A stretch of 64,000 nt of DNA from Bacteroidota bacterium (GCA_013288685.1 JABDBM010000004.1:42502-106501); one strand, 5' to 3'. Counted from the stretch's first letter, positions 30,952-41,834 are shown. Translations and numbers: made by a program. The notes: a model not told the origin generated them from the letters alone.

Positions 30952-32379
30952 TTATTTTTTTTTCGGTGATGACAAGCCCTGGCGGGTCATTTCGCCCCAT
31001 GCGTTCTTTTTCCGTAATAAATCAATATTGCCTTTTATAGCCGACCATACCACAAAAGGGTGAAAAATAAAAGGCTCTAAAAATGCAGTTAACATTAAGT
31101 TAGCAATATCTTTTTGCTGCTTGTATTGATGGTAAGTTAATACCTCCATTAAGACGGCAAAAATTGAATACAAAAACCCAAAGCAAAATACAAAAGCTAA
31201 CAGGATAAAAAAGAAACTCCAGTTTATTAATCCAAATATCCCGAAAATGATGAATACCGACATGCCAACAAATTCAACAATGGGGGCTAAAAATTCAAAA
31301 AAGAACCAATAGGGATAACTGATCATACCCAGCAAGCCATAGCTTGGGTTAAAGAACATAATTTTATGAAAACGCAATGTTTCAATGGTTCCGCGCGTCC
31401 ATCGGTTGCGCTGCCGGCCCAGTATTTTAAATGAAGCGGGAGCCTCCGTCCAGCATAGCGGATCGGGAATAAAAGCCACCTTATAGGGTTGTTTTAATTC
31501 TTCCATATAACGGCGCATCCTCACCACCAGCTCCATATCTTCACCTACAGTTTTATGGTTATAGCCGCCGCATTTTATTACAATTTCCTTATCAAAGGCC
31601 CCAAACGCACCCGATATAAGCAGCAAACCGTTTAGTCGGCTCCAGGCCATACGTCCCAGTAAAAAGGCACGTATGTATTCAAGTGTTTGTACACGCGGTA
31701 AAAACTGTTCGGGTAAGTGTACCTTTATCAGCCTTCCGTTTTCAATTTCGCAGCCGTTGGCAATGCGTATTACGCCGCCGGTTGCAATTACCCTATGATT
31801 TGGGTATTCCAAAAACGGTTTGGCCAATTTCAATAACGCGTCCTGCTCTAAAACACAATCCACATCAATGCATACAATATAATCGTTTTTGGCAATGTTA
31901 ACACCCACATTCAGGGCATCTGCTTTACCCCCGTTTTCTTTATCAACTACAATTAGTTTTCGGTACACGTGGTTACGGCTTTTATAAACGCCACGCACTT
32001 TTTTTGTGTGAATTTGCTGATTTACAAAAAAGTCGATTTTGTACAGGTCATAAGCGGCAATTAATTTTTCTAATGAATCGTCCTTACTGCCATCGTTCAG
32101 GATAATTACCTCCATATTATTATAATAAATGGAAAGCAGCGACCTTACGTTCTCAATTATATTTGCGCCTTCGTTATAGGCCGGCGCCAAAATACTCATG
32201 CTGGGCGTTTGTGTTGAACCAGCTAATATCCGGTAATCAGTAAAACTATTTTTATGCAGGTAATTATTTACGGCGCCACTGGAGTATATCCCAATAAAAA
32301 TATAGCACGACATTAACGTAACAGAATAAGCCAGTATAGCATAAGTAAAAAAATCAAATACAAAGGTTTGCCAACTCAT
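30952..32379 (-). CDS. glycosyltransferase family 2 (processive, membrane)
   Basis: ILAPAYNEGANI, ENGGKADALNVG, CIDVDC, QRNRWTRG motifs plus C-terminal TM helices. Confidence 0.92.
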   Translation of the reverse strand: MSWQTFVFDFFTYAILAYSVTLMSCYIFIGIYSSGAVNNYLHKNSFTDYRILAGSTQTPSMSILAPAYNEGANIIENVRSLLSIYYNNMEVIILNDGSKDDSLEKLIAAYDLYKIDFFVNQQIHTKKVRGVYKSRNHVYRKLIVVDKENGGKADALNVGVNIAKNDYIVCIDVDCVLEQDALLKLAKPFLEYPNHRVIATGGVIRIANGCEIENGRLIKVHLPEQFLPRVQTLEYIRAFLLGRMAWSRLNGLLLISGAFGAFDKEIVIKCGGYNHKTVGEDMELVVRMRRYMEELKQPYKVAFIPDPLCWTEAPASFKILGRQRNRWTRGTIETLRFHKIMFFNPSYGLLGMISYPYWFFFEFLAPIVEFVGMSVFIIFGIFGLINWSFFFILLAFVFCFGFLYSIFAVLMEVLTYHQYKQQKDIANLMLTAFLEPFIFHPFVVWSAIKGNIDLLRKKNAWGEMTRQGLSSPKKK

Positions 32380-33437
32380 ATAGCCAATTCGTTTTTAACC
32401 TGCGCAATTATTTCAATAAACGGATATTGCAACGCTTGTTTGTGGTTCATTAAACTTTCAAGTCCTTTGGCGCTAATATTTGCAAGTGCGCGGGCGGCAA
32501 ATAGTTTTATTTCTACATTTTCATGATCAAGCTGCTGTAGTAAAAAAGGAATATCATCATCAGTAGCAATATTTTGTAATACCTTAATAATGGCCAACTG
32601 ATGTTTGGGATGGGCGCTTAAAAACTGGCCAATTAACAGGCGGGAAGTTTCGGCAGTGTATATTTCGCCCAGGCTTATTATCGCCTGTAACTTCACTTGC
32701 TTATCGGCATCTGCCAGGCATCCCACCACACTATCGTGCAGCTCAAAACGATGATAGCCCCTAACTAACTTTAAGGCAAAAACAACCACCGTTTTATTCG
32801 GGGATTTAAGCCATTTCTCAATCCCCTTAAAATTATCGGGCGAGATACGTAACAGTTCCTGTAATAATTTAATTTGCTGCCATTCCGTAATAGGGTACGA
32901 TACCACATCTAAAAAGCGCAGGCCTTCAAAGCCATAAAAATTAACAATAGCAATCTGCGCCTCCATGCGCACCAGCTCGTTGGCGTTATTGGTAAACCTG
33001 TAAATTTTGGTTAAATATTCTTTAAGGCCCATAACAGATAATTCTTGTATGGCTTGTGCTTTTAAGTACCAACGGCGATTTTTAAGGCCGGCGAGGGCAT
33101 ATTGATTAAGGTTAAGCTGCAGGTACAGTTGTTTAATATTTTCGGCGGCACTGCCGCTTACATTCTTTTTGGCTTTTAACAGTTCGTTTGTTAAAAATTT
33201 CCGGAAGGGAGTTTGTTTTAATGATTGCTGCACCCGGAGAGTAACCGGTATATCATCCTCTATCTCTTCAAAAAATATAGCTTTCCTTATTAACAAATTA
33301 GCCATAACCGTCCATTTTTGTTGCTTTTTAGTACTCTTATTTCTTAAATACATATAAATAAGTATAAAAGCAATGAGCGATAAAGCAACTAAAATGAAAA
33401 AAAAGATAGCCAGAATAAAATAGTAAGGCCTAATCAT
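32376..33437 (-). CDS. membrane-anchored HEAT-repeat protein
   Basis: N-terminal TM, HEAT-like repeats (VKLQAIISLGEIY, VEIKLFAARALANIS); 4-nt overlap with the GT2 gene. Confidence 0.82.
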   Translation of the reverse strand: MIRPYYFILAIFFFILVALSLIAFILIYMYLRNKSTKKQQKWTVMANLLIRKAIFFEEIEDDIPVTLRVQQSLKQTPFRKFLTNELLKAKKNVSGSAAENIKQLYLQLNLNQYALAGLKNRRWYLKAQAIQELSVMGLKEYLTKIYRFTNNANELVRMEAQIAIVNFYGFEGLRFLDVVSYPITEWQQIKLLQELLRISPDNFKGIEKWLKSPNKTVVVFALKLVRGYHRFELHDSVVGCLADADKQVKLQAIISLGEIYTAETSRLLIGQFLSAHPKHQLAIIKVLQNIATDDDIPFLLQQLDHENVEIKLFAARALANISAKGLESLMNHKQALQYPFIEIIAQVKNELAI

Positions 33438-33455
33438 AATAGCTTACAAAGCGTT

Positions 33456-33830
33456 TTAAGCATGCACGGCGTGGGCAAAACCGAAACGTCTGACCCGTAC
33501 AGTGAGTTCATTTGGACTAAACGGCTTCGTAATATAATCATCGGCGCCTAATTGAAAAGCTTCCAGCACCACATCTTCCTGGTACATTCCCGAAAGTATA
33601 ATTATCGGAATCCGGTTCACATAATTTTGTCGTACAGCGCTTATAATTTCTAATCCCGATGAGTAGGGCATCATAATATCGGTAATCACCAGGTCGGGGC
33701 TGTGTATCGCTATTTGTTCTAAAGCCTCTTTACCATCGTGTGTCACAATCACTTCATGTCCGTCTCTTTTCAAACGAAATTCTAAAGTTTTAAGCATTAA
33801 ATCATCATCTTCCGCTACTAAAATCCTCAT
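33456..33830 (-). CDS. single-domain response regulator (REC only)
   Basis: VAEDDD, VITDIMMP, GADDYITKPFSPNEL. Confidence 0.92.
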   Translation of the reverse strand: MRILVAEDDDLMLKTLEFRLKRDGHEVIVTHDGKEALEQIAIHSPDLVITDIMMPYSSGLEIISAVRQNYVNRIPIIILSGMYQEDVVLEAFQLGADDYITKPFSPNELTVRVRRFGFAHAVHA

Positions 33831-34008
33831 AACTCTTTATACTAAATAACACAACAAAAAGTTGTTAAGTAAAACGTATATTTTTGCGCAATGTGGTAAT
33901 ATCCCGCTAATTATAAAGCTACTATTAAATCTATTAAAATGCTATATTTACTTCAAAAAAGTTTATTTGCGGCATCATTGCTGCCTGCAATTGTCATTGA
34001 TTAAATAC

Positions 34009-35211
34009 ATGTTAAACAACAAGCCACCGGTACCAAAACATGAGTCGGATAGAATTTTAGAACTATCTAAACTCGATTTGGATTATTCAACACTCGAAGA
34101 TAATTTCAAGTACCTCACCAGGTTAGCCGCAAAAATAACCGGAAAGCCCATTGCTTTAATTAATCTGATTGATTCCTTTACCCAATGGACCATTTCAAAT
34201 CATGGGTTTCCTTTAAAATCAATGCCCCGCGAGGATTCTGTTTGTCAATATACAATTGCCGGTGATCACAACTATTTCGAGGTTAAGAACTTGTTACAGG
34301 ATGAACGATTTAAGGATAAGCCCTATGTTAGCCCGCCCGATGGCTTGCGGTATTATATGGGGGTTCCATTAAAAAGTGAAGACGGCAACTCTATTGGCGC
34401 CTTATGTGTTGTTGACATGCAGGTAAGTGAACTTAGCGCTGAACAAATAGATTTTTTAGAAATTATTGCTGATGAAATAGTTAACAGGCTGTACGAATTA
34501 AAACGTACGCACCAATTATTTAACAAGTTTACCGCAGCGCAGGAAGAGCATAAAACATTGGCGCGCAATATACGCGAGCCCTTAGCCGGTATAATTGGCA
34601 TTTTACAGGTAATAATAGAAGATGCCGGCAATACCAAAATTGACGGCGAGGTTTTACAATATATTAAACTGATAGAGAAAAGCAGTAATTCGATATTAAA
34701 CCTTACGGACGCTGTATTAGATACCGACGAAGAAAGGCACCTGAATAAAGACCAAGGCGATTTAATATGGCTAAAAACTACCATCGAAACGCTTTACATG
34801 CCCCTGTGCCTGCAAAAAAACATCGGCTTTAAAATAAACGTTTCAACCCGGACGGAACGAATACCTTTTTCAAAAAACAAGCTCGTGCAGATAACCGGTA
34901 ATTTAATAACCTACGCTATCCGGAGTATTCCTGATTTTGAAAACATAACGCTTGACTTAATTTTAAAAGTTGAAGCGAGCCAAAATGTTCTTTGTATAAA
35001 TTTATCGTTTTTGGATAGCGGAACGGACATCATCAATAAAGTATTTGATAAAACCGGGCTTTCCGCTTCCGAACAAAAAAACACCGGCGTTCAGGCTTTG
35101 GTACTTGTTCAAAAAATGATTGAGAGCTTAAATGGCCAAATAGAAACCAGTATTATGCCGGGAACAAAAAGAGTATTTAACATCATAATTCCACAAAATC
35201 AGCCGAAATAA
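34009..35211 (+). CDS. GAF-domain histidine-kinase-like protein with degenerate H/N boxes
   Basis: GAF (ALINLIDSFTQWTISNHG...YYMGVPLKSEDGNSIGALCVVD); kinase-like C-terminus. Start moved from 33862 to the Met before LNNKPPVPKHESDR. Confidence 0.78.
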   Translation: MLNNKPPVPKHESDRILELSKLDLDYSTLEDNFKYLTRLAAKITGKPIALINLIDSFTQWTISNHGFPLKSMPREDSVCQYTIAGDHNYFEVKNLLQDERFKDKPYVSPPDGLRYYMGVPLKSEDGNSIGALCVVDMQVSELSAEQIDFLEIIADEIVNRLYELKRTHQLFNKFTAAQEEHKTLARNIREPLAGIIGILQVIIEDAGNTKIDGEVLQYIKLIEKSSNSILNLTDAVLDTDEERHLNKDQGDLIWLKTTIETLYMPLCLQKNIGFKINVSTRTERIPFSKNKLVQITGNLITYAIRSIPDFENITLDLILKVEASQNVLCINLSFLDSGTDIINKVFDKTGLSASEQKNTGVQALVLVQKMIESLNGQIETSIMPGTKRVFNIIIPQNQPK

Positions 35212-35285
35212 AAATACTTTTAATTACCGGGCCCATCATGTTACCGGAATTTTACTAACTTCCACTATTAAACAAACCAGGCATT

Positions 35286-36050
35286 ATGAACCGTTTTAAA
35301 CTTATTCTCGTTTTTTTTGTGGTACAATTTTCATTTGCTTTCAGTACGATGGCGCAAAAGCAATTCAAAGTTCTATTGGTAACAACTACCAGGGGTTGGC
35401 ATCACGAGTCGTTGCATGCAGGTGTACTGGCCATTCAGCAATTAGGTGTCCACAATTTTTTTGATGTAGTTTTATGGGAAGATCCCAACGGATTCACCGA
35501 TAAATACCTGGAACAATTTCAGGCGGTGATATTTTTAAATACCACCGGCGATATTTTTGACGAAACCCAGCAAAAAGTAATGGAGCGCTTTATTGAATCA
35601 GGAAAAGGATTTGTGGGCATTCATAGTGCGTCGGATACGGAATATGGATGGGAATGGTACACCAAGCTTGTTGGGCGAATGTTTCATATTCATCCAGCGG
35701 TACAAACAGCCAAAATGAAGGTGCTCGACCCCTCGTTTCCCGGGCTGCAGGGTTTTGCTAACGACAAGCTATGGACGGAGGAGTGGTATGAATTCGGCCC
35801 CGAAAAAATTTCAGGCTTAAATTATATTTTAGGGGTGGATGAGTCTACCTACAATCCGAAGGCCGATTGGGGAGCAAGGGGAAAAGGAGAAGGAATGGGG
35901 AAATTACATCCGCTGGCCTGGTATCACAACTATGATGGCGGCCGCGCATTTTATACAGCGCTGGGGCACTTACCAACAAACTTTAGCGAACCTGCTTTTT
36001 TGGACCATTTATATGCCGGCATATTATGGGCTGCTACCGGTAAAAAATAA
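35286..36050 (+). CDS. ThuA domain-containing secreted protein
   Basis: KVLLVTTTRGWHHESL; VGIHSASDTEYGWEWYTKLVGRMFHIHP; LPTNF. Confidence 0.9.
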   Translation: MNRFKLILVFFVVQFSFAFSTMAQKQFKVLLVTTTRGWHHESLHAGVLAIQQLGVHNFFDVVLWEDPNGFTDKYLEQFQAVIFLNTTGDIFDETQQKVMERFIESGKGFVGIHSASDTEYGWEWYTKLVGRMFHIHPAVQTAKMKVLDPSFPGLQGFANDKLWTEEWYEFGPEKISGLNYILGVDESTYNPKADWGARGKGEGMGKLHPLAWYHNYDGGRAFYTALGHLPTNFSEPAFLDHLYAGILWAATGKK

Positions 36051-36168
36051 GTAATTGCTACTTTGGTGAAAATTGACGGGGCGGCCAGGGCTATCCCGTT
36101 TTTTTATGCTCTTTTATGCAACAAATTTACCTGCCCTGTTACTTCCATGTAAGCTAACTAAAGCAAAC

Positions 36169-39027
36169 ATGAAGCAAGTAACATTCACCCTATTATTTAT
36201 TCTTTCTATCAGCACCGCATCCGCCCAAACCGGCCGTCAAATACAAGGCATGCTCATCGACTCCTCAAAAACGCCGCTTACCGGAAGCAGCGTTAGGCTA
36301 AAAACAGAAAAAGGCGACAGCAGTACAACTATAGCTAATGCAAAAGGCATGTTTGTTTTTACCGGGATAACCGGCAATAAACTCACGCTGACCATCAGCT
36401 CAATTGGCTATCAAACATTAATAAGGCACTATATTTTGGATAACAATCCCGCCCCTGCCCTGCTTGGCGTTATCACCCTGAAACAACAACCCAATATGCT
36501 TAACCAGGTAAATATTGTGGCTACAAACGCTGTTTCGATAAAGGAAGATACCGTTGAATACAAAGCCAGTGCATACAAAGTACGCGATAATGCGCCGGTT
36601 GAAGACCTGTTGAGAAAAATGCCCGGGGTAGACGTTGATGCCAACGGCAATGTTACCGCGCAGGGAAAGGCAGTTACCAAAGTAAGAGTGAACGGTAAGG
36701 ATTTTTTTGGCGGGGATGTACAATCAGCCACACGAAACCTGCCGGCTGATATCGTAGATAATGTACAGGTGATTGATGACTATGGTGATCAGGCCAACCT
36801 CACCGGCATTAAAACCGGCGACCCGGCAAAAATCATGAACATCAACATCCGCAAGGATAAAAATTACGGTTACACCGGCCAGGCTACGCTTGGTGATGGT
36901 TCGGATGCCTTACCGGCAAACCCGGGTATAACAAACGATAATCGGTATATAGGTTTAGCAAATGCCTTTAAATTCAATGGCGATCAGCAAATTGCATTTT
37001 TGGGAAACATAAATAATACCAACGTTAATACATTTTCATTCGGATCGCCGGCAATGGGACCGTCATCCGGATCGGTGCTACTGAACAAAAAAATCGCTGC
37101 CGATGCCATGATGGGCGGTGGCGGTGTTAAACTCACCATTGGCAGCGGCGGCAACTTTACCAGCCAGGCCAGCCAGCAAAACGGCATAACTGATGCCCAT
37201 GCAATCGGCGCAAATTTCCGTGATCAATGGGGGAAAAACCTCTCGGTATATGGCAGTTATAGTTTTGCCGATAATACGATTTTTACCAAAACCAGCACCT
37301 TACAACAGAACACCTCGGCCGATAATCCAGGCAACACTAATCAAACCAACAATCAAATCGACAGAAACATTAATCATCGCTTTACATGGAACATGGAGTA
37401 TAAGCCTGATACGGTTAACTATTTTAAAATAACGCCAAACTTTTCGTACGCAAATACTATAAGCAATGGTAGTGGACAGGTTACCTCGGCACACAATAAC
37501 GTAATGGATGGCGCGTATAATTCAACCACTTATGGCACTTTAACTTCGCCCAATTATGGCTTTACGGCCTTATATAATCATCGTTTTAACAGCAAGGGAA
37601 GGGATTTCAGCATAAATATTAATCTAAATTCCTCGCACGAAACACAATATCAAAACCCGGTTTTTGATTATACCACCGGCACGGGAACTGCACCCTCAAA
37701 CCAAATGATCATCACCAGCAGTCGCTCCAACAATATCGGGACCACCCTATCCTACCTGGAGCCGTTGGGTAATTTTTCATACATGGAGTTTAATTACACG
37801 TTCAGCCGTTCGGCCACATCGAACGATAAAAAATCGGATGTTTTAGATACAGTGCAAGATGTTTTTAAACGGGACACTGCACTCAGTAACCGTTACAATT
37901 ACACATTTATCACCAACCGATTCGATTTAAATTACCATTATGCACAAAAAGGAAAATATAACTACACGCTGGGTTTAAGTGTTGAACCATCGGAACTGAA
38001 TGGAAATTCAGTTTTATCAGGTATTACCACCCATGTATCTGCAGTTAACCTTACGCCAACAGCACATTTTGTTTATAATTTATCGCGCAGCCGGTCGTTC
38101 AATTTTAATTACAGCGGATCAAGCAGTCAACCTAATTTTACTCAATTACAACCTGTTACCGATTTCACTAATGCTTTATATCCGGTAACTGGTAACCCCA
38201 ACCTGAAGCCTTCATTTACGAGCAATATATCTGCCAGGTATAATCAGTTTAGTTTTGATACGGGTAATTTGCTTTTTACCAATTTGTCGTATACGCAAAC
38301 TCAAAACCAGGTGGTAACCAATACCATTATTTATCCTGCAGTTTATAAACCAAATGCTGCACTTGAAAATACGTATTTAACCCGGTACCTAAATGCAAAC
38401 GGCTATTACACGGCGTCTGGTTACATAAGCTATGCCAAACCCTGGGATAACCGCAGGTACACCCTGATGTTTAACGGCACAGTTGCCTATACCAACAACA
38501 TTGGTTATATTACCGACATCGCCCCCGGTACCTATACCGAAGCTATGAACAAAAACATCGCAAAGAATTGGACGGTAGCGCCCGGCATACGTTTTCGCAC
38601 AGATATACCTGACGTAATTGACGCCCAGATTTTAACTAACTACAGTGTCAGTAAAACCGATAACTCCGTGCATAATGAATTTACCAATGCTTCGGCAAAC
38701 ATCCGTACCTGGAACATGGGCCTTAGTGGTAAAAATTACTTTCACAACTGGACGGTAAGCTACGATTACAGCAAGGCTATTAATTATGGCTATGCGCAAA
38801 GTATAAACGTCGTCAACCCTAATATTTTAAATATGTACGTTGAACGGCGTTTGATGAAGGGCAATAAAGCCACCATACGCTTTGCTGCATTTGATCTTTT
38901 TAACCAAAACACCGGTTTTTCGACGACGACAACCGCAAGCTCCGTAATACAAACCAACAACAACAGGCTGGGGAGGTATTACCTGGCTACGTTTACGCTT
39001 AGGCTACAGAAGTTTGCAGGAAGATGA
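36169..39027 (+). CDS. outer membrane beta-barrel protein (CarboxypepD-reg-like plus barrel)
   Basis: Signal peptide MKQVTFTLLFILSISTASAQ; paralog of 14739..17573; start moved inside ORF 36073..39027. Confidence 0.85.
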   Translation: MKQVTFTLLFILSISTASAQTGRQIQGMLIDSSKTPLTGSSVRLKTEKGDSSTTIANAKGMFVFTGITGNKLTLTISSIGYQTLIRHYILDNNPAPALLGVITLKQQPNMLNQVNIVATNAVSIKEDTVEYKASAYKVRDNAPVEDLLRKMPGVDVDANGNVTAQGKAVTKVRVNGKDFFGGDVQSATRNLPADIVDNVQVIDDYGDQANLTGIKTGDPAKIMNINIRKDKNYGYTGQATLGDGSDALPANPGITNDNRYIGLANAFKFNGDQQIAFLGNINNTNVNTFSFGSPAMGPSSGSVLLNKKIAADAMMGGGGVKLTIGSGGNFTSQASQQNGITDAHAIGANFRDQWGKNLSVYGSYSFADNTIFTKTSTLQQNTSADNPGNTNQTNNQIDRNINHRFTWNMEYKPDTVNYFKITPNFSYANTISNGSGQVTSAHNNVMDGAYNSTTYGTLTSPNYGFTALYNHRFNSKGRDFSININLNSSHETQYQNPVFDYTTGTGTAPSNQMIITSSRSNNIGTTLSYLEPLGNFSYMEFNYTFSRSATSNDKKSDVLDTVQDVFKRDTALSNRYNYTFITNRFDLNYHYAQKGKYNYTLGLSVEPSELNGNSVLSGITTHVSAVNLTPTAHFVYNLSRSRSFNFNYSGSSSQPNFTQLQPVTDFTNALYPVTGNPNLKPSFTSNISARYNQFSFDTGNLLFTNLSYTQTQNQVVTNTIIYPAVYKPNAALENTYLTRYLNANGYYTASGYISYAKPWDNRRYTLMFNGTVAYTNNIGYITDIAPGTYTEAMNKNIAKNWTVAPGIRFRTDIPDVIDAQILTNYSVSKTDNSVHNEFTNASANIRTWNMGLSGKNYFHNWTVSYDYSKAINYGYAQSINVVNPNILNMYVERRLMKGNKATIRFAAFDLFNQNTGFSTTTTASSVIQTNNNRLGRYYLATFTLRLQKFAGR

Positions 39028-39200
39028 TTTATTGCTTCATAATATATTCAGATTTGGCTTGTATTATTGTTCAGAAAATTCAAATATTATCGGAGTTATT
39101 AAACTCAATAATAAATGCCGTTTCATGTTAACAACCATTTAAACTAATGCTTTTTAAAGCATCGCAACCCTGATTATTATTTCCGTTACGCCGTAAGCTC

Positions 39201-40742
39201 TTGAATTACCCAAAAAGGCTTTTACTGTTAATAACCATTTTTACAGCTTTAAGGTTGTTATTTAGCTGCGCTACAGAATTGGGCGCCGACGAGGCTTATT
39301 ACTGGACCTATGCATTAAAATTGCAATGGAACTATTTTGACCACCCGCCAATTGTAGGCTGGCTGATACGATTAACTACTTTAAACCTTTTAATTCATAA
39401 TGAACTTTTTGTACGGCTGGGCGCGGTAATTTGCTGCGGCGTTTGCACCTGGCTAATTTTTAAAATCGGCAACGTTATTCATAATGAACGGGCCGGCTGG
39501 TTTGTCGCCTTATTATACACTTCGTCTATTTACTGCAGCATCAGAGTGGGTGCGAATATTTTGCCCGACAGCCCCCAAATGATTTTTTGGCTCGCCGGCG
39601 TTTTAATCTTAGTAAAAATTACACGCCTGTCAAATTGCAGCCCAAAATCCAATTTACTTTGGTGCCTCTTTGGGCTGACGGCGGGATTGTGCATCATGTG
39701 CAAAATTCATGGGTCATTTTTATGGCTTGCTGCGTTGCTTTACCTATTGCTATTCAGCCGTAACTGGCTAAAAAACAGCGGCATTTATTTAGCAGCTATT
39801 ATTACCCTGGTTATTATATCCCCAATCGTCATCTGGAATATCCAAAATAACTTTATCAGTTACCAGTTTCACAGTAGCCGTGTCAGTCCTGCCGGGTCGG
39901 GCATTGACCTGTTGAGGTTTATCAAGGCTATATTACAACAAATCGGTATCTGTAACCCTATCAATTTCTTCCTCATTTGCAGCAGCGGTGTGTGGCTTTA
40001 CAAAAGGAAAGCTGTGGTTGATAAAAAGGCAATAATCATTATATTATGCTGCAGTCTGCCACTCATTTTAACTGTAATATTTCTCTCTTTATTCAGGGAG
40101 ACATTTCCGCATTGGAGTGGTCCGGCTTACAGTAGTCTTTTGATATTGCCTGCAATACATTTGGCATCGGCCCCCAAAAACCAAACACGCATCGTTCCAA
40201 AAGTGCTTAAATGGGCGTTGGCGTACATGGTATTTATCGGATCATTACAAATTCTGTCCACAAACTTTTTCCCGGGAGCGTTATCAACACAACAAGAGGG
40301 ACCGAAATTGGGTTCGGGGGACCTTACATTAGATAGCTATGGATGGAAGGATGCGGGCGAAAAAATCGACTCGTTATACCGAAGCGACGTGGCAAAAAAT
40401 ATTATGCCCAATGGCGCTCCTATAATTATCACCAATTGGGATTCGGCCGCGGCTATTGAATTTTACGTAACCAACAAAACAAAGCAGGAAGTAATTGGCA
40501 TTGGCGACGTTGCTGACCTTCATCAATATTATTGGACCAATAAATATAAAAAACAATTAAGGCGAGGAGACTGCGCTTACTTTATAGTTCCTTCGGAGAC
40601 ATTTTACTTTCGGACGTCAAATTTAGTATACAAAAACTTCGCTGGCCATAACAACCCGTTTGTATTTTATCAATATCGTGGCGGACTACCGTGCAGGCTT
40701 ATATCTGTTTACAGAATGCTGGGGTACCTGGGAGACCGTTAA
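39201..40742 (+). CDS. glycosyltransferase family 39 / ArnT-like membrane protein
   Basis: GADEAYYWTYALKLQWNYFDHPPIVGWLIRLT motif and multiple TM helices; TTG start. Confidence 0.88.
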   Translation: MNYPKRLLLLITIFTALRLLFSCATELGADEAYYWTYALKLQWNYFDHPPIVGWLIRLTTLNLLIHNELFVRLGAVICCGVCTWLIFKIGNVIHNERAGWFVALLYTSSIYCSIRVGANILPDSPQMIFWLAGVLILVKITRLSNCSPKSNLLWCLFGLTAGLCIMCKIHGSFLWLAALLYLLLFSRNWLKNSGIYLAAIITLVIISPIVIWNIQNNFISYQFHSSRVSPAGSGIDLLRFIKAILQQIGICNPINFFLICSSGVWLYKRKAVVDKKAIIIILCCSLPLILTVIFLSLFRETFPHWSGPAYSSLLILPAIHLASAPKNQTRIVPKVLKWALAYMVFIGSLQILSTNFFPGALSTQQEGPKLGSGDLTLDSYGWKDAGEKIDSLYRSDVAKNIMPNGAPIIITNWDSAAAIEFYVTNKTKQEVIGIGDVADLHQYYWTNKYKKQLRRGDCAYFIVPSETFYFRTSNLVYKNFAGHNNPFVFYQYRGGLPCRLISVYRMLGYLGDR

Positions 40743-40875
40743 TGTTTAAATGTATTACATAATATTGCAGCCGGTATTATCGTTATTATTTACAAACCAA
40801 AATCTTTTAACGCGCTGTAGCGTTTAACCTTTTAAAACCGTTATAATTTATATTTTCGTTAAATATTTCCGCATT

Positions 40876-41598
40876 ATGATTATAAACCCTACAAATTTTA
40901 AAAAAACATTACCCCTTATCTGCGTCGTTGGTTTACTTGGCTTGTTATTTGCCTCGTGCCAAAAAATAACAGTGCCTCCGGTGTCGAATACACCCAGTGC
41001 AAAATTAGCGATCACACAAGGTTCACCTGATCAGCCCTTTTTGGATATATCAATAGATAACATATTGGTTAACCAGGCGCCGGTTGAATATGCTACAAGC
41101 TCTTCATACATTAGTGTTGCAGCGGGGCCAACCCCCGTAGTTTTCATGAATGACGGCACCGGGAAAACAGTTTTGATGGATACACTTAATTTGGCGCAAA
41201 ATACCTATTACTCCCTTTTTTTAGCTAATACAACAAGCAAAACCGAAAGTTTTTTATTGACAGATACCCTGAACAAGCCGGCAGCCGGTAATGCCTCATT
41301 ACGCTTCATTAACCTAAGCCCTGATGCACCCGCAGTTGACCTTGTTGTAACCGGTGGCGCCACACTGGTATCAAACCGGGGATTTAAAGGATTTTCGTCG
41401 TTTGCACCTATGGCAGCAGCTAATGGCTATAATTTAGAAGTTCATAAGGCCGGTACAAGTACAGTATTAGCTACCTTTACAAATTTCAACATGAACGCGG
41501 GTTTTGTTTATACCATTTGGCTGCACGGTCTTGTTGCCGGCACTACCTCTGCCGATAAACTGGCGCTCGACGTTATTGATAATGCAGCGTTTTTGTAA
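40876..41598 (+). CDS. DUF4397-like lipoprotein
   Basis: Lipobox GLLFASCQK; RFINLSPDAPAVDLVV. Confidence 0.82.
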   Translation: MIINPTNFKKTLPLICVVGLLGLLFASCQKITVPPVSNTPSAKLAITQGSPDQPFLDISIDNILVNQAPVEYATSSSYISVAAGPTPVVFMNDGTGKTVLMDTLNLAQNTYYSLFLANTTSKTESFLLTDTLNKPAAGNASLRFINLSPDAPAVDLVVTGGATLVSNRGFKGFSSFAPMAAANGYNLEVHKAGTSTVLATFTNFNMNAGFVYTIWLHGLVAGTTSADKLALDVIDNAAFL

Positions 41599-41623
41599 AA
41601 GCGTCTGTTATATCCCTCCCAGG

Positions 41624-41650
41624 CTTACGAAGTTTTAAAAACTTCGTAAG
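41624..41650. repeat. palindrome CTTACGAAGTTTTAAAAACTTCGTAAG
   Basis: 13-bp perfect arms around one central base. Confidence 0.85.
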
Positions 41651-41834
41651 TTTTCACCCTCTTTCAATTTAGCCATAGTGATAGCCGCATGAAAAAACTT
41701 CTTTTGGTTTCAATTAATCGTGCTTTTTAATATCTTGCAACTCAGTTTATTTGCAAGGCTATATAAATCCCCTTCTTGCGCGCTCAACTTATTAATTGTA
41801 ACGCACTATCAACCAAACTCCTAAAAACTATCAA

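Noticed and set aside
33862-34008. N-terminal 49-aa extension of the GAF protein in the ORF track
   Set aside because: Cys/Leu-rich translation of the promoter region; the Met at 34009 gives a sensible start.
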